Shown here in pieces: positions 1 to 9,236 of a DNA stretch of 35,337 nt. The translations under genes were made by a program, and so were the position numbers. Location: assembly GCA_016098155.1 (NCBI GenBank), contig JAAAJB010000368.1, positions 1 through 35,337 on the forward strand. Direction: 5' to 3'. Position 1 is the first letter of the stretch. Each line of letters starts with the position of its first letter. The notes beneath the pieces are model-generated. The model searched no databases and was not told the DNA's origin. It saw only the letters and a program-made list of their open reading frames with translations. This DNA is from Actinomortierella ambigua (lineage: Eukaryota; Mortierellomycota; Mortierellomycetes; Mortierellales; Mortierellaceae).

Positions 1-855
1 GTTTACAGTGGTTGTTTTGTTTGTGTTGTGGAGGAAGGTGGGAAAGTGAAAGATGGTGAAGTGGCAAAATTGTCAGGGGGTGGATTATCTGGGAAAGCCA
101 CCGACCGTCACTCTGTCAGCAGCGCCGCTGTCTATGCACCCAGGGGAAATAAACGATAAACATGAAGACAAGGTGGATGGTGAAGGTGTGGGAGGCCATA
201 TGGAAACCATGCTGCACAAGATGTACAAAGCAGCACGCGCGCTCTCTGCTGCATGACACCGTCTCTTCATCGCCGTTGTCACCCACTATGCATCACTCAC
301 TCGCTCGTTAATAAATGACAATCGCTCATCTACAACGGCTTGTCCGTTGTGGACGACGCGGTATCGTCTTAAGATGGCTATGAAGGCACCAATCTCAACA
401 TGGAAACCCATCTCCGTGCTCCTGCCCCGTTGTACTCTTAACACGGCCACAATAGGGCCAGTTTCATCCAACCCCCCATTTGTCGCTCCCACCGATAAGG
501 CCTGGGTGTTCCTGCAGGGTCCTTTGCCAATGAGTTCTGACTGAGCCAAGCAATGCCTGGCAGCATGGCCACTTTCGTGTCCATTGGCCAGAACAAAGGC
601 CGCCATTTCTCATTCTGGGTTCAACGCACTTTGAAATGAGCCCATTTCATGGGCCGTGTACACATATCGCACCCCGCCCCACCGAGACTAGACCACCAAC
701 GTATTTATTCGGAGTGAACCTTACCTGAGTTAAGCTTGGCGACAGTCAATATGGGATGGGGATGTCGACTGGAAGCGACCATGGACAGGCCGAAAGGCAA
801 TGAATAAGTGAGGGGTGGTGGGTGTGAATGCAAAATTCGCGAAAGTGCATTTCAG
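1..855 (+). repeat. Left long terminal inverted repeat
   Basis: This stretch matches the reverse complement of the right end of the window. Bases 1-55 are identical. Positions 56-420 are very similar, with a 3-bp, a 6-bp and a 10-bp indel plus scattered substitutions. Positions about 430-630 are only weakly alignable. Positions about 632-800 are strongly similar again, including the block around ACCTGAGTTAAGCTTGGCGA. Similarity fades between 800 and 860. No convincing gene lies inside: the short ORFs present are not preserved between the two copies. Confidence 0.93.
632..649. repeat. Small palindrome inside left TIR
   Basis: The arms TGAAATG and CATTTCA flank a 4-bp spacer AGCC. The equivalent site in the right TIR has 8-bp arms. 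It sits at the edge of the second well-conserved TIR block, just after the poorly conserved middle part. Confidence 0.6.
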
Positions 856-1296
856 ACTGCAGAAATAAAGGAATATATTGCCAAGTCGGGTGCGATTTGG
901 TGTAAAACACATTCTATGCACGCCACTCTCCCTCTTTCCTCTCTCCCTACTCTCTGCGCGCGCTCTAGGCACATTTTCTATTTCCTACGTACTATGGTGG
1001 GTACTCATCCCAGCCGTACGTTGGGCGTGGCCTAGTCGCCAAGTGGGGGGCATGCGACTTGTATTCTTGATTGGCTCCTGTTGTTGGGCATGGGCTGTGT
1101 ACTGGTGTGAACGGCAACTTCCGTGCAAGTCTTCGCCAGTAGTAATCGGTGGCGGTTGTTTTACGCGAGCTCAGCTAAAAGGTCGCCACTCTTTCTTCTA
1201 GTGCATTGTATTCTAATAGTCGCCTAGTACCATGCCAAGAGGAGCTACTCATGGTGGCACCGCATCCATTTTTTTTTTTAATTTTGCTGTGCAAAG

Positions 1297-1506
1297 AGAA
1301 GTAGTAGTTCTGAGCATGATTGCGTGTTGGCAGTGGTGGATGGGCGCATGGTGATCATTAGGCTGGCTTCCATTGAAGGGGTTCGGGTCGTCACTTGCAA
1401 GGAGACGGTGAAAAAGAGCCGTCGGTCGTTCTACAACTTCCAGGAAGGTTCGGATCTGAAGGCACCAGCCACTTATGACAAGCACTCAAAGCGAACCAGG
1501 CTTTGA
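1297..1506 (+). other. Orphan exon-like open reading frame, unknown protein
   Basis: A pyrimidine tract (1268-1290) is followed by a possible 3' splice site (CAAAG, ending 1296) and an open frame of about 69 codons ending in TGA at 1504-1506. The frame has a coding-like bias towards G/C at third positions. The peptide starts RSSSSEHDC, has a hydrophobic-basic middle (VIIRLASIEGVRVV) and a Lys/Arg-rich tail. No family was recognised. No convincing upstream exon could be joined to it between the TIR and 1296, so it may be a leftover 3' exon of a lost gene, possibly of the element itself. It could also be chance. Confidence 0.2.
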
Positions 1507-1564
1507 GGTTGGCATCCATATTACATTAATGGAAAGGATGCAATATGTAACGAGATGGAAAGTA

Positions 1565-1673
1565 GAGTGAGTTTTTATTATCCTGGATCTTCGCAAATTA
1601 AAAGAGTAGAGGGAAAACAGCACCTCTACCCTTTTTAATTTACGAAGATCCAGGATAAAAACAAACAACACTC
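1565..1673. repeat. 109-bp imperfect inverted repeat (hairpin)
   Basis: The left arm 1565-1612 and right arm 1623-1673 are near-perfect reverse complements around a loop of about 10 bases. The core shared by both arms contains ATCCTGGATCTTCG. A few mismatches and 2-3 bp length differences interrupt the arms. Transcribed from either strand it would fold into a stable stem of about 45 bp. It resembles a tiny foldback/MITE-like element or a small-RNA precursor. It is unrelated in sequence to the window's TIRs. Confidence 0.8.
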
Positions 1674-1839
1674 TTCTCCTCTCCCTATCCACAACATGTA
1701 TGCTACGAGACCCCACCAAAATCCACCTTCGACAGGTAAATAAACTTGAGGCATGTTCAAGTTCACCTCTGCCACCACTAATCTGTCCTATCATTAGCAA
1801 GACGACAACGATAACAAAGTCATCAACCAAGACCAATAG

Positions 1840-2222
1840 CATACACTCTTACAACTTCGCTCAGACCGTTGGCACCTCGGACACCGCCTCCATGGAGCGT
1901 AGATCCACACTACCACAGGCTACCAGAGCTGTCCGCGCCGAGTGCCATCGATTGCCTCCATGTTGGATGATGAGCTGCGACCACGCAGGGTTGCGCTTAC
2001 TGCACCCACACACTCTGAAAGTACACAATGCTGCACTCCATGCACCTGGACCCACTTCCTGGATGTTTTGCAGTGGAAACTCTCAGCAAAAGGCGTAATA
2101 GAACCTTTTCATGGAAACAAACAAGTCTAATGCCTTTACTCCACGACCTCGCGGAAAACATACCTGTGGATCTACGGGATAAACATTTGCCTGCTCCTTC
2201 GGCATACCACATCTTCGCATTG
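1840..2222 (+). pseudogene. Possible decayed or fragmentary coding region, unknown
   Basis: Three overlapping forward frames share this stretch: 1700-2098, 1942-2130 and 2028 onwards. The most protein-like piece starts at an ATG at 2028 and contains DPLPGCF, LLHDLAENIPVDLRDKH and AYHIF, then meets a possible donor (G|GTTAGT) near 2222. The upstream piece with MLDDELRPRR is in another frame. A frameshift or missed introns would be needed to join them. No downstream exon was found before the T-rich tract at 2330-2600. No family was recognised and the call is weak. Confidence 0.2.
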
Positions 2223-2623
2223 GTTAGTAACTCGTCACGTTTGCAAGCTTTCTTTCTCTCTCTCGCCCTTCTTGTACTTCTTGTGGGTAACCAAGCATCT
2301 TTCTGTCCGGTTCTCCTCTTAACTGCCTTTTTCCCTCTTTTTTTCCCAATTGTCTTTTTTTTTTTTTAATGATATGCTTTTTTTTTCTTTGTAGCCTATT
2401 CTTCCTTTTTTTCCCCTCTTATGAAGTTTCCTATTCATCTTTACCCTCCCATAGCTCTCTTCATCCACACTATACATTCCAACCAGAGTAGGAAAAAAGG
2501 AGTTGGTCGACAAAAAAACAAAAAAAAACAAAAATAAGAAAAAAAAACCCCTCCGTGACAATGTGTCATGCCAAAGAACATGTCAGTTCCAAGGTTATGA
2601 CTCCACAAAAACGTCGTCTTCTC

Positions 2624-3752
2624 TTAATAAGGGGCAAAGTAGGCACCACGACCGCGACCACCACGGCTATTTCAAGATCAATAAAGAGCAAATAGAAAGC
2701 TATGCGTTAGCACATGTGGATAAAAATAAAAACAAAAGCAAGACAACCAACCAAAGAAAACATTCCAACTTCCTTGACAAAAAAAACATACCCACGACCG
2801 CGGAATCCACCACCGCCACCAGCATAGGGGGGAGGGTAGGCGCCATACGGCTGATGACCGCCATATCCAGCACCATAGGGCTGACCATATCCACCTCCAC
2901 CTCCACCACCGCGGTAGCCACCGCGGTAGCCGCCACCACCACCGCCGCCACGGCCACGACCGCGGGCGGACATGCCGGGGATATTGGTGCGCTTAGGGAT
3001 GACCTTGATGAGACGGTTGCGGAACAGGGATTCGTTCAGCACCATTGCGTTCGCAACCGACGACGGGTCGGCAAACTCCACATAGGCATAGCCCTTGGGG
3101 TGGCCCGTCCACTTGTCGCAAAGGATCGTGATCCGGTTGATGGTGCCACACGACTGGAAATGCGCCTGCAGCTCCTCTGGCGTCGAGCCCCAGTCCACAT
3201 TGCCAACGTACACTGAACGAGCGTCGACAGCCTCCTTGTCTAGAGAGAAAGACAAGCAAACAAAAAAAAAAGGGAGAAAGGGAGAAAGGGACAAGTCAGG
3301 AATAGAGTTTGTCATAAACTCGACAGGGTCATGTTTTTTGTTTGTCATTGATAGGACGAGGGAGAAGGACCCTCAAATCGGCTTGATTTCAATACCTTCT
3401 TCGCCCATGTTCATGTCCTTCTCGGCCTGAGCTTGCATCTCACGGAGCTTGGCAGCCTCGGCTTCCATCTCTTTGACGCGCTGCTTCATGGCTTCGATTT
3501 CCTAATGACGAGAGAAAAGAATAGAAAGAAAGGAAAAAAAGGCGCGGCAGAGAAATGGTCAGCATTGTTGATATGTCTGGATCATTGTTTCATGCGAGAA
3601 TGGCATGGCCATAAAAGCATATCATCACATCATTGAGTTCGTTTGTTTCTTTGAAGACAGGATAAAGATTATACCTCATCGCCAATGTTATCAATATCGT
3701 CATCGCGGACATCGACAAGAGCTTGGTTGACGTTGGAGTCTTCAGCGGACAT
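2624..3752 (-). CDS. pab2: Nuclear poly(A)-binding protein (PABPN1/Pab2-like), RRM + RGG
   Basis: This protein would bind poly(A) tails of nuclear pre-mRNA and stimulate or control polyadenylation and RNA turnover. Four exons read on the minus strand join in frame: 3675-3752, 3396-3501, 2792-3239 and 2624-2666, giving 224 aa with GT-AG introns. Visible parts in order are an acidic N-terminus with [10 protein letters not shown], a short helix rich in Glu/Lys (about 27-57), and one RRM starting near residue 69 with RNP2 VYVGNV and RNP1 KGYAYVEF. The RRM ends in the PABPN1-typical [13 protein letters not shown] Gly/Arg/Tyr-rich tail follows, ending AYFAPY like the animal protein's SPY end. The last exon is only 43 bp; reading through its intron would give a false hydrophobic tail. 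It faces the small gene at 4402 from a shared 650-bp upstream region. Confidence 0.93.
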
Positions 3753-4401
3753 GGTTGATCTCTATGTAAAAGAGTTGGGAGGGGGGAGAGTGTTGACTAG
3801 AAAGCAGTGGCTGGAGATGAGTATGTGGCAAGATAGACATGTGCAGATATTGCACAACCGAACCAAAAAGTGGGAACAGGGTTGTAAAGTCGGAAAAAAA
3901 AAACTGCCATGGACTTGGCAATAACGATGTTTTTGTCGGAAGGACGTTCGTCAGCAGACAGGTCCGAGTGTAGCACGAACAAAAAAAAAAGCGTCCATCA
4001 ATCTTGGCCAATGGTTGTTGTCTTTTGTCACATGAACGGAAGTGGAGGGAGTGCTGTCAAGAACTGAAGACATGCATCGGCTTCTGTGGTGACACTTACA
4101 ATGGGGGGGGGGGTCCTGAATCGACAATGAGACACACACACACCAACGATGAGCGTAATGTGCCGAAGGAAGAGAAAGGGAAATGGAGGGGAGATGGAGA
4201 GAGAGTTGGGAAGGGCGTCAATGACTGGAGAGAAGAAGTACGCCGGCTCTAGAACCATCAAACAATAAATGGCGGAGCACGTCACACTTGCACCAGGCGA
4301 CACTTTGTGGCCCAGGAACATCGTGCTGAAAGACACCTCTGATCGGGGTCTTTTCTTCTTCGCCACCCTTCAGCAGCAGCCAGCAGCAGCAGCAGCAGCA
4401 A
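3753..4401. promoter_or_regulatory. Divergent intergenic region, shared upstream of pab2-like and small gene
   Basis: About 650 bp separate the start codons of two divergently transcribed genes. It contains a G12 run near 4102-4113 and a CAG repeat (4381-4398) directly before the ATG at 4402. No TATA box or other clear element was found. Confidence 0.4.
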
Positions 4402-4749
4402 ATGGACAAGATCTACGACTTCTTCTACGGGCCACCTGCCCTGGCAACGAAAAGCACCTCTGGCAAAGTCAAGCCGCATCGCTGTGCCAAGCACCTGGAG
4501 GATCTGTTGAATGCCATGGTGTCATTCGAGGTCAATAATCAGTTCCAGATCTTTGTCGACTGCATGAAGGCTGAGCCAGGGTACGTAAATCAGGAAATAC
4601 ACAACATCGCCTTCGTACCCCAGTCCCCTTGGCTAGCCTTGTTTCTTTTTTTTTTGCTAACATGTATTGCTTTACCAAACTGTTTTATGAACAGAAACGA
4701 ACCTCCTCGCCAGCCGCCTGTTCGTCCCGAGCCCACCCGCAATGTGTAA
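4402..4749 (+). CDS. Small conserved-looking protein of unknown function (77 aa)
   Basis: Two exons (4402-4580 and 4695-4749) join through a clean GT-AG intron (donor GTACGT, acceptor AACAG) to give 77 aa ending in TAA. Before splicing, the frame would run on into a hydrophobic stretch encoded by the intron, which supports the splice. The protein opens MDKIYDFFYGPP, has a central helix-like part containing HLEDLLNAMVSFEVNNQF and FVDCMKAEPG, and a Pro/Arg-rich tail (PPRQPPVRPEP). No signal peptide or membrane segment is apparent. Two cysteines are visible. I do not recognise the family. The start follows a CAG run; the frame is closed by a TGA at 4327 with no other Met between. The gene-like codon use and intron make it more than a chance ORF. 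Confidence 0.6.
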   Translation: MDKIYDFFYGPPALATKSTSGKVKPHRCAKHLEDLLNAMVSFEVNNQFQIFVDCMKAEPGYVNQEIHNIAFVPQSPWLALFLFFLLTCIALPNCFMNRNEPPRQPPVRPEPTRNV

Positions 4750-5212
4750 AATAGGCAACAAAAAAAGGACTCAAGGAAGGAGAGGGACAAAGGACGAGGG
4801 CGAGGAATAACAGGACCTTTGTCAGGGGCCACTCCTGTCATGCCTACAGTCCTGTCATGGAGAAGAAAACAAAAACAGTGTCCAAGATGCTTTTTGTTTG
4901 TCGTTGGAACACCAAAGCAGGGACAGTGCTCACCCTCGGAAGACCCAGATGCACGGTTCCGTGCACGCGGGGAGACCGTTCGACCAGAATGTTCCCTTTG
5001 CGTCCTAGCGCATGGGCCGAGGCTGATGTAGCGTAGCATAGGACCAGCAGGTCGGCAACTAGAAGTAATCAAACTAAGAAGGCGGTCGCCTTGGAGCCCA
5101 GACAAAATGAAGGCAGTCTGTTGGTACCATGCTACATGCCTTTCTTTTTTTTCTTCTCTTGTCCATTGTCCATTGTCCTTTGTCCTTTGTCCTTTGTCTT
5201 TTCCATTTCGGG
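4750..5212. other. Convergent 3' intergenic region
   Basis: The small gene (+) and the secreted-protein gene (-) end towards each other here. I see no gene. A tandem repeat at 5160-5203 is listed separately. The 171-codon minus ORF across this stretch has no protein-like features. Confidence 0.5.
5160..5203 (+). repeat. Heptamer tandem repeat
   Basis: Six consecutive 7-mers of the type TCCATTG / TCCTTTG / TCTTTTC-like occur between the convergent genes, about 10 bp beyond the stop codon of the minus-strand gene, so they lie in its 3' UTR. Confidence 0.8.
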
Positions 5213-6523
5213 CTATATAGACAGCATCCAGGCAATGGGTACGATAGCCAGTGCACCCGCTAGGAGAGAGATGGCTGAAAAGTAGGATGTGCGACAGTAG
5301 GGTCCATAGCTGGAGGTGGCGGTGTTGGCATACTTGGGGATAATGCCCTCCTTGCGGATCTTGGAGGGCCGTGGTGGTGGCAGTGGCGGGCTCAGATGGT
5401 GATCCTGGGACGACTGGACGAACCGTGTTGTCTGGTTGCCACTATGGGCATCGGATCCTCGAATCCGCTTTCTTCGATTAATGGCTTCCTTCAGTCTCCC
5501 ACCAATTAGCCGATGGTGACGAGGCGGGGTCACAGGTGTCACAGGTGTCGCTGGTGTGGCCGGTGTCGCTGGCGTCACTGGTGCTACTGGTGTCACCGGT
5601 GCCACTGGTACCACTGGTGTCCCTGGTGTCCCTGGAGTCCCTGGAATCCCTGGAGTCCCTGGAGTCACGGCCACCGCGTTTTTCTTCTTTGATTCGTCCT
5701 CGGCATTGCTGCCAGTGTCGTCGTCATCATCATCATGCCCGTCATCATCATCGTCGTCGTTGCCATCATCATCATCACCGTCCTCGTCGTTATCATCTTC
5801 ATCCAAATGTGTCTCAGCACATTGAACTACTTCTTCGTCTTTGGAGGAAGTGGGCCAGGCAGTGGCCCTGGCTTTGGGTTGCCGCGCACTATGCATGTTG
5901 AGGTGCAGTTTGCGGATGATGCTAGCAGGCCGTTGATGCAAGCGGGTCCGGGCGCGATATTCGTCATACCAGTCGCGTACCATAAAGACCTTGCTTCGGT
6001 GACCATTCGATGGTTCCCCGTGTGTCACGTGCCCTAGTCTCTTCTGGTGGCCGTGGGAAAGCTTCTTGCCACCATGGTGATGGTGGTGGTTGGTCTTGAC
6101 CTGCTTCCGTGACTTGAGATCCTTGTCTTTGTCTTTGCTCTCTTTTCCCTTTTGCTTCCGCTGGAGCGGCTTGTGGTGGTGCTTCTTGGGCTTCTTGTGT
6201 GGTGCAATAGGGTGCTTTTGCTTTGAGTTTGGGTGGTGGAGGTGGCGAGTCTTGTGCGCCGGATCGTTACTGCGGTGAGCGAGGCGATACTCTGCAACTT
6301 TAGGAGGAGGAGGAGGATGATTGCTTGGCTGCTCGGACAATTGAAGTTGATAGGGATGCTTTTCCCGTTGTTGTTGTTGTTGGGTCTCTCCTGTACCGAG
6401 AAGAGCATCTCTATGTGATTGGTCACTGTGGGTGCCTGTATACTTCTTGTCACCTGCGACACACTCGATGTAGGCCACCAGAACAGGGGTTGCCCAGAGC
6501 ACAACCGACGGTGGTAGTTTCAT
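5213..6523 (-). CDS. His- and Asp-rich secreted protein, probably GPI-anchored (436 aa)
   Basis: One exon. The first in-frame ATG gives [21 protein letters not shown], a good signal peptide. The next parts are a Gln-run, a long His/Lys-rich basic region (about residues 75-190) with several HHH runs, and an acidic block of mixed Asp/Gly/Glu (about 245-285). A Thr-Pro repeat follows (about 295-345; GTPGTP, then VTPVAP and ATPATP units), then a basic stretch, and a C-terminal hydrophobic segment ending IAWMLSI with no following charge. Signal peptide plus a hydrophobic end suggests a GPI-anchored wall or surface protein. The His and Asp blocks suggest divalent-metal binding, but this is inference. 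No enzyme domain was seen. An acceptor-like CAG about 17 bp upstream of the ATG may end a 5' UTR intron. It is divergent from the MFS gene. Confidence 0.7.
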   Translation of the reverse strand: MKLPPSVVLWATPVLVAYIECVAGDKKYTGTHSDQSHRDALLGTGETQQQQQREKHPYQLQLSEQPSNHPPPPPKVAEYRLAHRSNDPAHKTRHLHHPNSKQKHPIAPHKKPKKHHHKPLQRKQKGKESKDKDKDLKSRKQVKTNHHHHHGGKKLSHGHQKRLGHVTHGEPSNGHRSKVFMVRDWYDEYRARTRLHQRPASIIRKLHLNMHSARQPKARATAWPTSSKDEEVVQCAETHLDEDDNDEDGDDDDGNDDDDDDGHDDDDDDTGSNAEDESKKKNAVAVTPGTPGIPGTPGTPGTPVVPVAPVTPVAPVTPATPATPATPVTPVTPPRHHRLIGGRLKEAINRRKRIRGSDAHSGNQTTRFVQSSQDHHLSPPLPPPRPSKIRKEGIIPKYANTATSSYGPYCRTSYFSAISLLAGALAIVPIAWMLSI

Positions 6524-7065
6524 TTGTAAAAGCGAGCCAGCTGGAAGAAAGTGAGAAAGAGAGAGAAAGAGAGTTAAAGACAGCAATTGCCATAGAAGAA
6601 GAAGAAGAAGAAGACAAGGGGATTCGCTGTATGGTCTAGACGACAACAAAACAAGGGTAAACTGAGAATATGGGAGTGAGGCTCATCATGCCACTCCGAC
6701 CCTGGCTATTCCCTTGTCCACGCTGTGGATGAGGATGGGGTGGAATTTGAGCACATGGATGTAGGGAGAAGCACAGGGTGTTTAAGCTGCCATCTGTGCG
6801 TGTATGCGTGTATGTCTGTTTTCTCTTGTCGTCTAGGTGCATAGACAACGTACAGGAGGTTCATATCTGATGGCAATGTCTGTCCTCCTGAATGCCATCT
6901 CTTGGGGACAGCAGGGGATTGGGCGACCAACATAATTAGAGTTTCGGTCTATGGTGTTGAAGTCAAACATAGCGTGGGTTTGCTCATTTGTCAATTGATG
7001 CCCATCTTTTCCTCTTCCATCACCACCACCACCCCCTCCTCCCCTTCCCATTCCCGGTAGTAATC
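6524..7065. promoter_or_regulatory. Divergent intergenic region between secreted-protein gene and MFS gene
   Basis: About 540 bp lie between the two start codons. A (GAA)n run at 6595-6613 sits on the secreted-protein side and a CACCACC/CCCTCC pyrimidine-rich leader precedes the MFS start codon. No TATA box was identified. Confidence 0.4.
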
Positions 7066-9236
7066 ATGGCCTCGTCTCCCTCACCAGCAGGGCTGCCTCC
7101 AGTGCAGACATCTGTTGGTCCTGCCGACTCTTTGTCGGCAGCAGCAATCGAAGGACAGGGCAGTGTTGATACTCCCCAAGGACCAGTCCCTGCCCAGCAG
7201 AACCGCATCTTGGGCCTGAACATCCATCCCGGTGTGACCAAGGTCAACTTTGTGGCCTTCTTGGTCTCGGCCCTCTTTTCCATCTGCTTCTTTGTCTTCC
7301 TGAACGCTGAACAGACCTTTGTCCTCTCAGAGATCCTCCACGTCTCCAATAACGGTGCCACCGGTGGTTCGCTCGCCTTCTACGACGAGATTGCTTCGAT
7401 TGTTTTGGCAAGTCCTCGCCTCTTCACCCCTTTATTTTCTTTTTTTACATGAACTCTGGATGGCGGGAAGCAACAAGACACAGAGACATTAGTCTCGAGA
7501 CCAACGACCTTCATCTCGCCATTAACTTCCGCCCCCCTGTTCTGGACTCTCTTTGTCTATCAATGTCTCTGTCTGTGTCTCTGTTTCTGTCTCTGTCTGT
7601 ACCTCGATCTCCGTCCCTATCTCTGCCATTAATCTCTATCTCGATCCTTGTTTCTCTCTGTACACTATCTGTCTCTCTCTCTCTCTCTCTCTCCCCTCTC
7701 TTTTCAGGTGGCTCTTTGGGGTGTGCTGAGCGACAAGATTGGTCGCCGCCCAGTCAACGTGGTCGGCTATCTGATCGTCGGCATTGCTCTGATCGTCTAC
7801 CCACTTGCCCAGAACGTGTACCCACAGCTCCTGCTTGCGCGTCTGTTCTTTGCCCTCGGTGCCTCGGCCTGTTCGTCCATGATCACTGCCCTTGTCGGCG
7901 ACTACTCTTCGGGCGAGGGCCGCGGCAAGATCTCTGGTATCGTCGGCCTGTTCACTGGTGTTGGTGCCCTCATTGCCGTCTTTGGCTTTCTGCCGATGCC
8001 GTCTCGGTTCGCCGTGGGTGATGTCACGCTCGAGCAAGGCCTGAAGCGCACTTTCTTGATCGTCGGTGTCATCGCCATCGTCGTCGGCATTGTCCTGTTC
8101 TTTACCCTGCATAAGGATTCTAGCAAGGGGCTCAAGAAGTGGATCCAGAGCAAAAAGCAGCAGCAGAACCAGAAGGATATCAATGGGGCAGAGGAACAAG
8201 CACACGAAGAACAGCCTCAGGAAAAGAAATATTCCTTCTTGGCCTTGTTGAAGGAGGGCTTTCTTGCTGGCAAGGATCGTCGCATCGCTCTGGCCTATCT
8301 TGCTGGCATGTTGGTAAGTTACAAGCGTCGTTGTCGCGAGGAGGAAGAAGAGTGTGTGTGGGGAGGTGTTGCAAGATTCTACCAAATGGGTTAACCTCTT
8401 ATTACGATGTCATGATTCTTTCTAGGCTCGTGCAGATTCGATCATCGTTTCACTCTTCATTTCACTGTGGATCAACCAGTACTACATTGACACCCAACGC
8501 TGTGGGCTCACAGATGCGGACGAAATCTCGCAGGTGGTCAAGGATACCTGTCGCGATGCGTACACATGGACGAGTGTTATCACTGGTGTCTCCCAAACCT
8601 GTGCCCTCATTGGTGCGCCAGTCTTTGGCTATTTGGCGGACAAGGTGCATCGGTCGCTGCTGGTAGTCGTCTCGTGCATCTTTGGCATCGTCGCCTTCTT
8701 TGGCTTTGCCGTCCTGGAAGATGTGCGCAACAACATTGTATTCCTGTTTGCCGTCTTGACTGGCCTTGCCCAGATCGGAATGATTGTCACCTCACTGTCG
8801 CTCGTCAACAGCAAACACATTGACCCTGCCATCCGCGGCTCGGTTGCTGGTATTTATTCGACCTTTGGAGGCGTAAGTTTTACACAATCTCGTGATGTCT
8901 TGTTTTCTGAGCGCACTCATTTGGTATCTAAATGCCTGTGTTTCCAAATAAGAGAGCGCTTGCCACTCACTCCCTCCTCTCTCTCTCTCTCCTGGCTGTC
9001 CTTCCCATCTCCTTTATTGTTTCTTTTAGATTGGCATCTTGTTCATCACCAAGGTTGGAGGCGAACTGTTCGACTCGTGGACCAAGGGCGCACCGTTCTA
9101 CATCATGGGCATTCTGCATGCCTTGGTCGGCATTTTTGCCCTGATCGTCTACATCTCGCTCCGAAGACGGCCCGAGGACGCGCCTCTAGGTGAAAGCCCA
9201 GAGGACCTCCCGCTAGATACTGTGGAAAAGTCGTAG
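7066..9236 (+). CDS. Major facilitator superfamily transporter (533 aa)
   Basis: Four exons: 7066-7407, 7708-8313, 8426-8872 and 9030-9236, all joined in phase 0. The protein has about 12 hydrophobic segments. The loop between segments 2 and 3 carries the MFS motif WGVLSDKIGRRP (about 118-129). The equivalent loop in the second half reads FGYLADKVHRSLL (about 383-395). A charged central loop rich in Lys/Gln/Glu lies at about 247-290, and the N- and C-terminal tails are hydrophilic and cytosolic. A conserved-looking FYDEIASIVLVALWG precedes motif A. The substrate cannot be told. Intron 1 seems to use a GC donor (G|GCAAGT) with a normal CAG acceptor after a (CT)n tract; a weak GT donor 6 bp earlier would remove two residues and also keep the frame. 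The ATG is the first in frame. Confidence 0.92.

Noticed and set aside
85..282. Small ORF (KRRCHAAES...) present in both TIRs
   Set aside because: The right copy has mostly amino-acid-changing differences and an earlier stop, so there is no sign of selection on a protein.
286..606. 106-codon minus ORF in the left TIR
   Set aside because: The matching right TIR is out of frame and has stops, and the middle of the TIR is poorly conserved.
4590..5105. 171-codon minus ORF between convergent genes
   Set aside because: It overlaps the intron and last exon of the small plus-strand gene and shows no protein-like features.
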